DNA of 61,594 nucleotides from an uncultured Mediterranea sp. (GTDB lineage: Bacteria; Bacteroidota; Bacteroidia; Bacteroidales; Bacteroidaceae), in assembly GCA_945641355.1 (NCBI GenBank), contig CALZEQ010000014.1, forward strand, positions 1 through 61,594. Direction: 5' to 3'. The notes under the pieces are model-generated. The model saw only the letters and a program-made list of their open reading frames with translations. It was not told where the DNA came from and ran no database searches. Of this stretch, positions 26,421 to 35,228 are shown piece after piece; within the stretch, counting starts at the first letter, position 1, and the number at the start of each line of letters is the position of its first letter. The position numbers and the translations under genes are program-made.

Positions 26421-28703
26421 ATGGCGGACTATATAAAAGAACTGAATGACGAACAACGGGCAGCCGTGCTGTATGACGAGGGGCCTTCACTGGTGATAGC
26501 CGGTGCCGGTTCGGGAAAGACACGGGTACTGACCTACAAAATCGCCCACTTGCTGGAAGGGGGATACCAGCCTTGGAACATACTGGCACTCACCTTCACC
26601 AACAAGGCGGCACGCGAAATGAAGAACCGTATCGCCCTGCAAGTGGGCGAGGAGAAGGCACGCCGACTGTGGATGGGCACATTCCACTCCATCTTCCTGC
26701 GCATCCTCCGGGCAGAGTCGTCCCTGCTGGGCTTCACCTCGCACTTCACCATCTATGACACAGCCGACAGCAAAAGCCTGCTGCGCTCCATACTGAAAGA
26801 AATGGGACTGGACGAGAAAGTCTACAAGCCGGGCAGTGTGCAGGCACGCATCTCGCAGGCAAAGAACCACCTGGTCGCTCCCTCGATGTATGCCAACAGC
26901 CGCGAGGTGCAGGAGGACGACATGCGTGCCCGTATGCCGGCCATCAAAGACGTCTACCGCCGCTACTGGGAGCGTTGTCGGCAGGCCGATGCCATGGACT
27001 TCGACGACCTGCTGTTCTACACCTTCCTGCTGTTTCGCGACCATCCCGATGTGCTGGCACGCTATCAAACACAGTTCGGTTATATTCTGGTGGACGAATA
27101 TCAAGACACCAACTTCGCGCAACACAGCATTGTGCTGCAGCTCGGGAAAGCGCACCGGCGTGTATGCGTGGTGGGCGACGATGCACAGAGCATCTACTCG
27201 TTCCGCGGTGCCGACATCGACAATATCCTCTCCTTCACGTCAGCCTATCCGGGTGCAAAGGTGTTCAAACTACAGCAGAACTACCGCTCCACCCAAAACA
27301 TTGTAAAGGCGGCCAACAGTCTGATTGCCAAAAATCAAAGACAGATACACAAAGAGGCGTTTTCTGAAAAAGAGGCCGGTGAACCGCTGACCCTCTTCCA
27401 AGCCTACAGCGACGTAGAGGAGGGCGAAATCATAGCCAACAAGGTGATGGAAATCTACCGGCACGAACACTGCACGTATGCAGACTTTGCCATACTGTAC
27501 CGCACCAACGCCCAAAGCCGTATCTTCGAGGAGGTGTTCCGCAAGCGGTCGGTACCCTACCGCATCTATGGGGGACTATCCTTCTATCAGCGCAAAGAGG
27601 TAAAAGATGTCATCGCCTACTTCCGACTGGTGGTCAACCCCAACGACGAGGAGGCCTTCAAACGCATCATCAACTATCCGGCGCGAGGCATTGGAGAGAC
27701 GACCGTGAACAAGATTGTTGCGGCAGCAACCGAGCATCAGGTGAGCCTCTGGACCGTGCTGTGCCAACCGACCGGATATGGCATTGCGTTCAACAAAGGC
27801 ACGCTCAACAAGCTGCAGGGATTCAAAGAGCTGATCAGCGGCTTTCTGGAACGTCTGTACCACGAGGATGCCTTCACGCTGGGACAGGCCATCATTCAAT
27901 CGACAGGCATCCTGCGCGATATCGTACAGGAGAATACACCCGAAGCACTGAGCCGGAAAGAGAATATCGAAGAGTTGCTGAACGGCATGAGTGACTTCTG
28001 CGGGCAACGGAAGGAGGAGGGAGATTCGCATACGGGACTGGACGATTTCCTGTCAGAGGTATCTCTGCTGACCGACCAGGACACAGACAAGGATGCCGAC
28101 CAACCGAGAATCACATTGATGACCGTTCACGCTGCCAAAGGACTGGAATTCAAGAATGTATTTGTGGTAGGACTGGAAGAGAACCTCTTTCCCAGTGCCA
28201 TGAGCGGTGACTCACCCCGAGCGATGGAAGAGGAACGGCGCCTTTTCTACGTCGCCATCACACGAGCAGAGGAGCATTGCTTCCTATCCTATGCCCGCAC
28301 CCGATACCGGTTTGGCAAGATGGAGTTCGGCAGCCCCAGCCGTTTTCTGAAAGACATTGATGCACGCTGCCTGCGTCTGCCCCACGAGGAGCGGCCGCTA
28401 CGAAGCGGGGGAAGCAGACCGGCAACAACCTTCTCCCCCACCCCAACCGTCGAAGAAGCCCCCCGAAGGCTGCGCCGTATCACGGCCTCGCCCGCTCCTG
28501 CCGTAACAACGCCCACGAAGCGAGGAGGCAGCCCAGCAGCAGCCGTATCTCCCGGCCAGCTGATTGAGCACGAACGCTTCGGAGTAGGAGAAGTCATCCG
28601 GGTAGAGGGCGAAGGGGAGAATGCCAAAGCGACCATCCATTTCCGGAATGCGGGCGACAAGCAGCTGCTGCTACGGTTTGCCCGTTTCAAAGTCATCGGA
28701 TGA
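26421..28703 (+). CDS. uvrD: ATP-dependent DNA helicase, UvrD/PcrA family
   Basis: A 760-aa 3'-5' superfamily 1A helicase acting in repair and removal of stalled complexes. It carries all motifs: Q-motif LNDEQRAAV, Walker A VIAGAGSGKTRVLTYKIAHLL (about 26-46), motif Ia ALTFTNKAAREMKNR, Walker B ILVDEYQDTN, motif III GDDAQSIYSFRGAD, motif IV QNYRSTQNI, motif V TVHAAKGLEFKNVF and motif VI FYVAITRAEEH. A Pro/Ala/Thr-rich linker follows. The C-terminal domain GQLIEHERFGVGEVIRVEGEG is the Tudor-like module of PcrA, which contacts RNA polymerase in Gram-positives. PcrA is an equally fair name. Confidence 0.95.
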   Translation: MADYIKELNDEQRAAVLYDEGPSLVIAGAGSGKTRVLTYKIAHLLEGGYQPWNILALTFTNKAAREMKNRIALQVGEEKARRLWMGTFHSIFLRILRAESSLLGFTSHFTIYDTADSKSLLRSILKEMGLDEKVYKPGSVQARISQAKNHLVAPSMYANSREVQEDDMRARMPAIKDVYRRYWERCRQADAMDFDDLLFYTFLLFRDHPDVLARYQTQFGYILVDEYQDTNFAQHSIVLQLGKAHRRVCVVGDDAQSIYSFRGADIDNILSFTSAYPGAKVFKLQQNYRSTQNIVKAANSLIAKNQRQIHKEAFSEKEAGEPLTLFQAYSDVEEGEIIANKVMEIYRHEHCTYADFAILYRTNAQSRIFEEVFRKRSVPYRIYGGLSFYQRKEVKDVIAYFRLVVNPNDEEAFKRIINYPARGIGETTVNKIVAAATEHQVSLWTVLCQPTGYGIAFNKGTLNKLQGFKELISGFLERLYHEDAFTLGQAIIQSTGILRDIVQENTPEALSRKENIEELLNGMSDFCGQRKEEGDSHTGLDDFLSEVSLLTDQDTDKDADQPRITLMTVHAAKGLEFKNVFVVGLEENLFPSAMSGDSPRAMEEERRLFYVAITRAEEHCFLSYARTRYRFGKMEFGSPSRFLKDIDARCLRLPHEERPLRSGGSRPATTFSPTPTVEEAPRRLRRITASPAPAVTTPTKRGGSPAAAVSPGQLIEHERFGVGEVIRVEGEGENAKATIHFRNAGDKQLLLRFARFKVIG

Positions 28704-28748
28704 GACAACGATTCAAGTATAAACATATAAAGAATAAAAGACGAATCT

Positions 28749-29888
28749 ATGATTGATTTCAATCTCTTTCCCTCTCCTTGCTACATCATGGAGGAGGAAC
28801 TGTTGAGGAAGAACCTCGCATTGATAAAGAGTGTGGCCGACCGTGCCGGTGTAGAGATTATACTGGCTTTCAAGTCGTTTGCCATGTGGCGTTCCTTCCC
28901 CATCTTTCGCGAATATATCCATCACTCCACGGCCAGTTCACTCTATGAGGCCCGGCTGGCACTGGAGGAATTCGGCAGCAAAGCCCATACCTACTCACCG
29001 GCCTACACCGAAGGGGACTTCCCCGAACTGATGCGTTGCAGCAGCCACATCACCTTCAATTCCCTTTCTCAGTTCCACCGTTTCTACCCGATGATAGCGG
29101 GCAGCGGAACGGGAATCTCGTGCGGTGTTCGCATCAATCCCGAGTATTCAGAGGTAGAGACCGAGCTGTACAATCCCTGCGCCCCCGGCTCACGTTTCGG
29201 ATTGATTGCCGACCAGCTACCGGCCCAACTACCCCAAGGCATCGAGGGATTCCACTGCCATTGTCACTGCGAATCGTCATCATACGAACTGGAGCGGACA
29301 CTCACCCACATCGAACAGCGGTTTGCCAAGTGGTTCCCCCAACTGAAATGGCTGAATCTGGGCGGAGGACACCTGATGACACGCAAGGACTACGATACCG
29401 ACCATCTGGTACGTCTGCTGCAAGGATTGAAGCAGCGCTATCCATGGCTGCGCATCATTTTGGAACCCGGCTCGGCATTCGCATGGCAGACAGGCGTATT
29501 GCGATCAGACGTAGTCGATATCGTCGAGAACCACGGCATTCGCACAGCCATTCTCAATGTCAGCTTTACCTGCCACATGCCCGACTGCTTGGAGATGCCC
29601 TACCAACCTGCCGTACGCGGTGCCCGTATGGGCGACGAAGGTCCCTACGTCTACCGGCTGGGCGGCAACTCGTGCCTCAGCGGTGACTATATGGGCGATT
29701 GGAGTTTCGACCACGAACTGCAAATCGGGGAATCAATCGTCTTTGAAGACATGATACACTACACCACCGTAAAGACCACCATGTTCAACGGAATCCATCA
29801 TCCGGCCATCGGAATGTGGAGCAAAGAAGGGAAAGCCATCCTTTTCAAGCAATTTTCCTACGAAGATTACAGGGATAGAATGAGCTGA
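28749..29888 (+). CDS. nspC: Carboxynorspermidine/carboxyspermidine decarboxylase
   Basis: A 379-aa PLP enzyme of the alanine-racemase fold (group IV decarboxylases). It makes spermidine or norspermidine from the carboxylated precursor, the polyamine route common in gut Bacteroidetes. The PLP Lys lies in EIILAFKSFAMW (residue about 41). The substrate-binding His block is IEGFHCHCHCESSSYELE, and WLNLGGGHLMTRKDYD and IILEPGSAFAWQTG bind phosphate. C-terminal PAVRGARMGDEGPYVYRLGG NSCLSGDY contains the second-subunit Cys-Asp region. The partner dehydrogenase is not adjacent. A tRNA operon follows. Confidence 0.94.
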   Translation: MIDFNLFPSPCYIMEEELLRKNLALIKSVADRAGVEIILAFKSFAMWRSFPIFREYIHHSTASSLYEARLALEEFGSKAHTYSPAYTEGDFPELMRCSSHITFNSLSQFHRFYPMIAGSGTGISCGVRINPEYSEVETELYNPCAPGSRFGLIADQLPAQLPQGIEGFHCHCHCESSSYELERTLTHIEQRFAKWFPQLKWLNLGGGHLMTRKDYDTDHLVRLLQGLKQRYPWLRIILEPGSAFAWQTGVLRSDVVDIVENHGIRTAILNVSFTCHMPDCLEMPYQPAVRGARMGDEGPYVYRLGGNSCLSGDYMGDWSFDHELQIGESIVFEDMIHYTTVKTTMFNGIHHPAIGMWSKEGKAILFKQFSYEDYRDRMS

Positions 29889-29957
29889 TTTTCAAAACAA
29901 TGTCTTCATTAGGCCGCACAGCGTTCAAAATTATTACGTAAAAAAGTGTCCAGAATG

Positions 29958-29988
29958 TTTGCAGGTTCAAGGAAAATATCTACCTTTG
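29958..29988 (+). promoter_or_regulatory. tRNA operon promoter (TTTG-19-TACCTTTG)
   Basis: TTTG at 29958-29961 and TACCTTTG at 29981-29988 with 19 bp between, 12 bp before the first tRNA. A near-ideal Bacteroides promoter. Confidence 0.8.
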
Positions 29989-29999
29989 CAACCGCAATC

Positions 30000-30072
30000 G
30001 CGGAAATAGCTCAGTTGGTAGAGCACAACCTTGCCAAGGTTGGGGTCGCGAGTTCGAGTCTCGTTTTCCGCT
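30000..30072 (+). tRNA. tRNA-Gly(GCC), copy 1
   Basis: A 73-nt cloverleaf with acceptor GCGGAAA/TTTCCGC, anticodon loop CTTGCCAAG and T-loop GTTCGAGTC. CCA is not encoded. Confidence 0.97.
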
Positions 30073-30099
30073 CAAGCAGACAGATTGCTTACCGAGAAT

Positions 30100-30181
30100 G
30101 CCCAGGTGGCGGAATTGGTAGACGCGCACGTTTCAGGTGCGTGTGTCGAGAGGCATGCAGGTTCGAGTCCTGTTCTGGGCA
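30100..30181 (+). tRNA. tRNA-Leu(CAG), copy 1
   Basis: An 82-nt class II tRNA. Acceptor GCCCAGG pairs with TCTGGGC. Stem CACGT/GCGTG encloses TTCAGGT, anticodon CAG. It has a long variable arm. Confidence 0.95.
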
Positions 30182-30222
30182 CTAAAGGTAGCAGTCGATT
30201 CTTTGATTTCTTGAAGAGTGCT

Positions 30223-30306
30223 GGAGAGATGGCGGAATTGGTAGACGCGCTACTTTGAGGGGGTAGTGACAATTATGTCGTGGGAGTTCGAGTCTCCTTC
30301 TCTTCA
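30223..30306 (+). tRNA. tRNA-Leu(GAG)
   Basis: An 84-nt class II tRNA. Acceptor GGAGAGA pairs with TCTCTTC (one G-U). Stem CTACT/GGTAG encloses TTGAGGG, anticodon GAG. Confidence 0.93.
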
Positions 30307-30330
30307 CGTTAGATTTTAAGAAATCCGAAT

Positions 30331-30403
30331 GCGGAAATAGCTCAGTTGGTAGAGCACAACCTTGCCAAGGTTGGGGTCGCGAGTTCGAGTCTCGTTTTCC
30401 GCT
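30331..30403 (+). tRNA. tRNA-Gly(GCC), copy 2
   Basis: Identical to the gene at 30000-30072. Confidence 0.97.
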
Positions 30404-30412
30404 CGAAAGTAT

Positions 30413-30494
30413 GCCCAAGTGGCGGAATTGGTAGACGCGCACGTTTCAGGTGCGTGTGCCGCGAGGCGTGCAGGTTCGAGTCCTGTTTTGGGCA
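30413..30494 (+). tRNA. tRNA-Leu(CAG), copy 2
   Basis: 82 nt. It differs from copy 1 by a compensated acceptor pair (GCCCAAG/TTTTGGGC) and by a compensated change in the variable arm. Confidence 0.95.
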
Positions 30495-30500
30495 CTTTTT

Positions 30501-30519
30501 CCTCTCTGTAAAAGAGAGG
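30501..30519 (+). other. Small hairpin between tRNA-Leu and tRNA-Gly
   Basis: CCTCTC and GAGAGG with a 7-nt loop, only 5 nt before the last tRNA-Gly flank. Possibly a processing signal, since there is no T-run. Confidence 0.4.
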
Positions 30520-30523
30520 ATTT

Positions 30524-30596
30524 GCGGAAATAGCTCAGTTGGTAGAGCACAACCTTGCCAAGGTTGGGGTCGCGAGTTCGAGTCTCGTTTTCCGCT
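30524..30596 (+). tRNA. tRNA-Gly(GCC), copy 3
   Basis: Identical to the other two tRNA-Gly genes. Last of the six-gene plus-strand cluster. Confidence 0.97.
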
Positions 30597-30762
30597 CCAT
30601 TTTGGGGTTTCCCCCCAATTTCTGAATTATTTTAAATTATAGTCCTTTGGAAAGTGATTTCCGAGGGACTAATTTTTATACACCTTTTTCCAGAAGTTCA
30701 TATACCAGACCGTACAATATGAAAAAAAGAGAGGCAGCCGAACCGACCACCTCTCTTCTCTG

Positions 30763-30835
30763 TGACCCCGCTGGGACTCAAACCCAGGACCTTCAGAACC
30801 GGAATCTGACGCTCTATTCACTAAGCTACGGAGCC
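30763..30835 (-). tRNA. tRNA-Arg(CCG)
   Basis: A 73-nt minus-strand tRNA with acceptor GGCTCCG/CGGGGTC (wobbles at positions 2 and 4), stem TCAGA/TCTGA and loop TTCCGGT giving anticodon CCG. T-arm CCTGGGTTTGAGTCCCAG. Confidence 0.93.
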
Positions 30836-31004
30836 GAAAGCGGTTGCAAAAGTATAAAAAAAGTCGTCACGTTCCTAATAAATATCCTTTTTTTTGTTCC
30901 CATCCCGCCCATTCATACATGATATTTTGCAAAGCCCTTCGGAATAACATATCTCATTTTGTTATTTTCTTCTTATTTTTCTATCCACATATCAATATTA
31001 TTCC

Positions 31005-31012
31005 TATCTTTG
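31005..31012 (+). promoter_or_regulatory. -7 box of asnA
   Basis: TATCTTTG, 51 bp before the asnA start codon. No clear -33 TTG. Confidence 0.5.
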
Positions 31013-31062
31013 CGCGTCAAATTAACAAATCGTCATTAAACTGAATTGATAAAAGAAACGAT

Positions 31063-32106
31063 ATGAGCTACTTGATAACTCCTGAAGGCTATAAGCCTCT
31101 ATTGGACTTAAAACAGACCGAATTAGGTATTAAACAGATTAAAGAGTTCTTCCAGATGAACCTCTCCTCAGAGTTGCGTCTGCGCCGTGTCACTGCCCCC
31201 CTGTTTGTGCTGAAAGGAATGGGTATCAACGACGACCTGAACGGTGTGGAGCGTGCCGTGACTTTCCCTATCAAGGATTTGGGCGATGCCAAAGCGGAAG
31301 TGGTACATTCATTGGCCAAGTGGAAACGACTGACGCTGGCCGAATATCACATAGAGCCCGGTTACGGCATCTATACAGACATGAATGCCATTCGGGCAGA
31401 TGAGGAACTGGGCAACCTGCACTCGCTTTACGTAGACCAGTGGGACTGGGAGCGTGTCATCCGTCCGGAAGACCGCAACGTAGAGTTCCTGAAAGAGATT
31501 GTGATGCGCATCTATGCAGCCATGGTGCGCACCGAATATATGGTGTATGAGATGTACCCGCAAATCAAGCCCTGCCTGCCCTATCCGCAGAAGCTGCACT
31601 TCATCCATGCAGAAGAGTTGCGCCGGCTCTATCCAGACCTGGACGCAAAGGGACGCGAACATGCCATCTGCAAGAAATATGGTGCCGTATTCATCATCGG
31701 TATAGGCTGTGTACTGGGTGACGGGAAGAAGCATGACGGACGCGCTCCGGACTATGATGACTACACAACCCCCGGCTTGAACGACCTGCCCGGCCTGAAT
31801 GGTGACCTGCTGTTGTGGGACAACGTACTGCAACGCAGCATTGAGCTTTCGTCTATGGGTATCCGTGTAGATAAAGAGGCACTGCTGCGCCAGCTGAAGG
31901 AGACGGGCGAAGAGAAACGTCTGGAGCTCTACTTCCACAAGAGGCTGATGAACGACACGCTCCCCCTCTCCATCGGAGGAGGTATCGGGCAGTCCAGACT
32001 CTGTATGTACTACCTGCGCAAGGCCCACATCGGCGAAATACAGGCCAGCATCTGGCCGGAAGAGATGCGTCAGGAGTGTAAAGCGCACAACATCCATCTG
32101 ATTTGA
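31063..32106 (+). CDS. asnA: Aspartate--ammonia ligase
   Basis: Makes asparagine from aspartate, ATP and free ammonia, as opposed to the glutamine-dependent AsnB. At 347 aa it has the family length. The fold is that of class II aminoacyl-tRNA synthetases. Visible conserved blocks are MNLSSELRLRRVTAPLFV, GVERAVTFPIKDLGDAKAEVVHSLAKWKRLTL, GIYTDMNAIRADEELGNLHSLYVDQWDWE and the C-terminal LPLSIGGGIGQSRLCMYYL. It is monocistronic, with its own terminator at 32125. Confidence 0.97.
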   Translation: MSYLITPEGYKPLLDLKQTELGIKQIKEFFQMNLSSELRLRRVTAPLFVLKGMGINDDLNGVERAVTFPIKDLGDAKAEVVHSLAKWKRLTLAEYHIEPGYGIYTDMNAIRADEELGNLHSLYVDQWDWERVIRPEDRNVEFLKEIVMRIYAAMVRTEYMVYEMYPQIKPCLPYPQKLHFIHAEELRRLYPDLDAKGREHAICKKYGAVFIIGIGCVLGDGKKHDGRAPDYDDYTTPGLNDLPGLNGDLLLWDNVLQRSIELSSMGIRVDKEALLRQLKETGEEKRLELYFHKRLMNDTLPLSIGGGIGQSRLCMYYLRKAHIGEIQASIWPEEMRQECKAHNIHLI

Positions 32107-32124
32107 CAGACAACCATTTCCCCT

Positions 32125-32173
32125 CGGAAGGAGGCCGGAGCATCCAGATGCCTTGGCCTCCTTCCGCTTTTTT
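32125..32173 (+). terminator. asnA terminator
   Basis: A 12-bp perfect stem CGGAAGGAGGCC (32125-32136) with GGCCTCCTTCCG (32155-32166), then a run of T. Confidence 0.9.
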
Positions 32174-32284
32174 AAGACGTTTCCCCTCTGAATCCCCTTC
32201 CGGAGATTTGATTCATTACACATTAATTCGTACCTTAGCGGCGTAATACAAGCCGCCCTCCGGCTTTCCTAAAACATCGCACTT

Positions 32285-32947
32285 ATGAATGTACAGATAG
32301 AAGAGAGCTGGAAAAGACATTTGCAGCCCGAATTTGACAAAGAATACTTTCTGAAACTGACCGACTTTGTACGGACAGAATATCGGACGACCACCATCTA
32401 TCCACCCGGCCGGCTGATATTCAACGCCTTTGACCTCTGTCCGTTTGACCGGGTAAAGGTGGTCATCATCGGACAGGATCCCTATCACGGTCCCGGTCAG
32501 GCCCACGGGCTCTGTTTCTCGGTGAACGACGGCATCGCCTATCCGCCCTCACTGGTCAACATCTTTAAGGAAATCAAGGCCGACATCGGTACCGAGCCTC
32601 CTACAACAGGCAATCTGACCCGTTGGGCCCGGCAAGGAGTACTCCTACTCAATGCCACCCTGACAGTCCGGGCCCATCAGGCCGGTTCACACCAGAACAA
32701 GGGCTGGGAACTGTTTACCGATGCAGTCATCCGCCTGTTGGCTGAGGAGAAAGAGCACTTGGTATTTATCCTGTGGGGAGCCTATGCACAACGCAAAGGT
32801 GCTTTCATCGACCGCAGCCGTCACCTGGTGCTCACATCAGCCCACCCCTCTCCCCTGTCGGCCTATAACGGCTTTTTCGGCAACCACCACTTCAGCCGTA
32901 CCAACGCCTATCTGGAGGAGCACGGCGAGACGGGAATCGTCTGGTAA
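32285..32947 (+). CDS. ung: Uracil-DNA glycosylase
   Basis: Removes uracil from DNA at the start of base excision repair. The 220-aa protein has the family 1 UDG motifs: water-activating loop GQDPYHGPGQAHGLCFSV (residues about 61-78, catalytic Asp in QDP), LLLNATLTV, and the DNA-intercalation loop HPSPLSAYNGFFG (catalytic His). N-terminal YPPGRLIFNAF is also typical. The next gene, a helicase, follows closely on the same strand and may be cotranscribed. Confidence 0.97.
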   Translation: MNVQIEESWKRHLQPEFDKEYFLKLTDFVRTEYRTTTIYPPGRLIFNAFDLCPFDRVKVVIIGQDPYHGPGQAHGLCFSVNDGIAYPPSLVNIFKEIKADIGTEPPTTGNLTRWARQGVLLLNATLTVRAHQAGSHQNKGWELFTDAVIRLLAEEKEHLVFILWGAYAQRKGAFIDRSRHLVLTSAHPSPLSAYNGFFGNHHFSRTNAYLEEHGETGIVW

Positions 32948-32979
32948 TCCACACACTTGTGACCCCACACATTGAGCAC

Positions 32980-34872
32980 ATGAAACAGGAAGATACCCTT
33001 AGCCCGACCCTCCACCTGCAACGCCAGCAATTGCTGCTACGCATGGAGTATGAGTACGAGAAAGAGGAGTTCAAACGGCAGACGGAAGCAATGGGCGTAA
33101 GCCGCAAGGTGAAGCGGGGATTGTGCTGGTATCCCGTCCAGACAGGACGCACCTACTACAACTCGCTGAACCAGCTGGTGCTGGAAGTCACCCGCACGGA
33201 GGACATCGACATTGAGCACGAATTTGAGTATGGCCGTCCGCTCTGCTTCTTCCGACAGCATCCCGACGGCACCCTTTCGTACCACAACTTCATTGCCACC
33301 GTAAGCTATGCCGACGACCGGCGAATGGTTGTAGTCATGCCCAGCGCAGGCTCTATACTGGATGTACAAGGAGCAGACCACCTGGGCGTACAACGCTACT
33401 TCGACGAGACCAGCTACCACGCCATGTTCGAAGCCCTGGAAGAGGTGGTACGCAGCAAGGGGAACCGGCTGGCCGAACTCAAGGAGAAGCTGCTGGGAAG
33501 TGTCAGGCCGGAGATGAGGCAACTCTATCCCGTCCGCTTCCCTTGGCTGAACCCCACCCAAGAAGGTGCTGTAAACAAGGTTCTTTGCGCCAAGGATGTA
33601 GCCATTGTACACGGCCCTCCCGGAACCGGAAAGACCACGACACTTGTCGAGGCCATCTATGAAACACTGCATAGGGAACCGCAAGTGCTGGTATGTGCAC
33701 AAAGCAACATGGCCGTGGACTGGATTTCCGAGAAACTGGTAGACAGAGGCGTCAATGTGCTACGCATCGGCAACCCTACACGGGTAAACGACAAGATGCT
33801 GTCGTTCACCTACGAGCGTCGGTTCGAGACCCACCCCTCCTATCCTGAACTATGGAGCATCCGCAAGGAACTGCGGCACCTCTCAGGACAGACGCGCCGT
33901 GGCAGCTACGAAGGGCGCGAAGCACTGCGCAACAAGATGAGCCGCCTGCGCGACCGGGCCACAGCACTGGAGGTACAGATCAACGCCAACCTGTTCGACT
34001 CGGCCCACATCATCGCCTCCACACTCGTTAGCAGCAGCCACCGTCTGTTGGCAGGGCACCGATTCGGCACCCTTTTCATCGACGAGGCAGCCCAGGCTCT
34101 GGAGGCCGCCTGCTGGATAGCCATCCGGAAAGCCGACCGTGTGGTGCTGGCTGGCGACCATCAACAGTTGCCCCCTACCATCAAATGCTACGAAGCTGCC
34201 CGACAAGGACTGGACCGCACGCTGATGGAGTGTATCGTAAAGCAGAAGCCCGAAGTGGTTTCGTTGCTGAAGCTGCAATACCGCATGAACGAGGCCATCA
34301 TGCGCTTCTCGTCCGACTGGTTCTACAACGGCCTGCTGGAAGCTGCGCCTGAAGTGAGACATCGGGGGATTCTGGATTTGGACGTACCCATCTCCTGGAT
34401 TGACACGTCAGACAAGGGATTCAAAGAGAGCTTTGTCGGAGAGAGTTTCGGACGCATCAACAAGTCGGAGGCCGATTTGCTGCTAAGCGAACTGGAAAGC
34501 TATATCCAGCGCATCGGAGGCAGACGGATATTGGAGGAACGGATAGACTTCGGACTGATTTCACCCTATAAGGCACAAGTGCAATACCTGCGCAGCCGCA
34601 TCAAGGGGCAAACCTCCTTGCGCCCCTATCGGGAACTGCTGACGGTCAACACAGTGGATGGATTTCAGGGACAGGAGAGAGATGTCATCTTCATCAGCCT
34701 GGTACGTGCCAATGAGGAGGGCCAAATCGGCTTTCTCAACGACCTCCGACGCATGAATGTGGCCATTACACGGGCACGCATGAAGTTGGTCATCCTGGGT
34801 GAAGCCGCTACACTTGGGCACCATCCGTTCTATCGCAAGCTTTTGTCCTACATCCAGGAGCAAGGGCATTAA
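32980..34872 (+). CDS. Superfamily 1 DNA/RNA helicase (IGHMBP2/Upf1-like)
   Basis: A roughly 630-aa DNA2/NAM7-family helicase. A GTG at 32959 would add seven residues, but the ATG at 32980 (MKQEDTLSPTL) is preferred. An N-terminal beta-barrel-like region (about 40-180) precedes the motor: Walker A AIVHGPPGTGKTTTLVEAI (about 212), motif Ia VLVCAQSNMAVDWISEKL, motif II TLFIDEAAQALE, motif III LAGDHQQLPPTIK, motif IV LQYRMNEAIM, motif V VNTVDGFQGQERDVIFIS and motif VI MNVAITRARMKLVI. It resembles the compact helicases related to eukaryotic IGHMBP2. No nuclease domain is visible, unlike the larger helicase at 11247. Cellular substrate is unknown. Confidence 0.9.
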   Translation: MKQEDTLSPTLHLQRQQLLLRMEYEYEKEEFKRQTEAMGVSRKVKRGLCWYPVQTGRTYYNSLNQLVLEVTRTEDIDIEHEFEYGRPLCFFRQHPDGTLSYHNFIATVSYADDRRMVVVMPSAGSILDVQGADHLGVQRYFDETSYHAMFEALEEVVRSKGNRLAELKEKLLGSVRPEMRQLYPVRFPWLNPTQEGAVNKVLCAKDVAIVHGPPGTGKTTTLVEAIYETLHREPQVLVCAQSNMAVDWISEKLVDRGVNVLRIGNPTRVNDKMLSFTYERRFETHPSYPELWSIRKELRHLSGQTRRGSYEGREALRNKMSRLRDRATALEVQINANLFDSAHIIASTLVSSSHRLLAGHRFGTLFIDEAAQALEAACWIAIRKADRVVLAGDHQQLPPTIKCYEAARQGLDRTLMECIVKQKPEVVSLLKLQYRMNEAIMRFSSDWFYNGLLEAAPEVRHRGILDLDVPISWIDTSDKGFKESFVGESFGRINKSEADLLLSELESYIQRIGGRRILEERIDFGLISPYKAQVQYLRSRIKGQTSLRPYRELLTVNTVDGFQGQERDVIFISLVRANEEGQIGFLNDLRRMNVAITRARMKLVILGEAATLGHHPFYRKLLSYIQEQGH

Positions 34873-35228
34873 GGAAGGGATGTGTACTTTTTCTTTTGTC
34901 TTGAAACAAAAGAAAAAGCTACCAAAAAGAAAAATTCAAGGCTCACGTCTCCGTCGCTACTCCGACATTGCCTGAAGGGGTCGTCGCGGAACTCGCTGCG
35001 CTCAAACAGCCGCTCCTCCTGCCCTTCAGTCAACGCCTCCGCTTCACGCTCCTGCGCCTAGGCCAAACCATTCTCTTCAATTTAAAATTTAATGTGGCAC
35101 TACTGGCGGGATGAGGGCGGAAAATGTTCCGCCCCTACTTGTAGCTTGTAACCTTGTTAACTCGTTGACTGTTCGCAAGTTTTAGGCTTGTGAAACTTGA
35201 GGTAAAAAATTCAGGCATCTGAAGCACC
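34873..35228. other. Gap with terminator, structured repeat and REP-like hairpin
   Basis: After the helicase stop comes a 13-bp stem CTTTTTCTTTTGT/ACAAAAGAAAAAG (about 34890-34921), a terminator. Then a GC-rich block (about 34939-35060) contains the inverted pair CTGAAGGG (34972-34979) and CCCTTCAG (35022-35029). I recall similar blocks as multi-copy intergenic repeats in Bacteroides. The REP-like hairpin at 35117-35140 follows. No gene is apparent. Confidence 0.6.
35117..35140 (-). repeat. REP-like hairpin, copy 2
   Basis: On the minus strand it reads GTAGGGGCGGAACATTTTCC and ends GCCC, with stem GGGCGG/CCGCCC and loop AACATTTT. See copy 1 at 26326. Confidence 0.7.
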
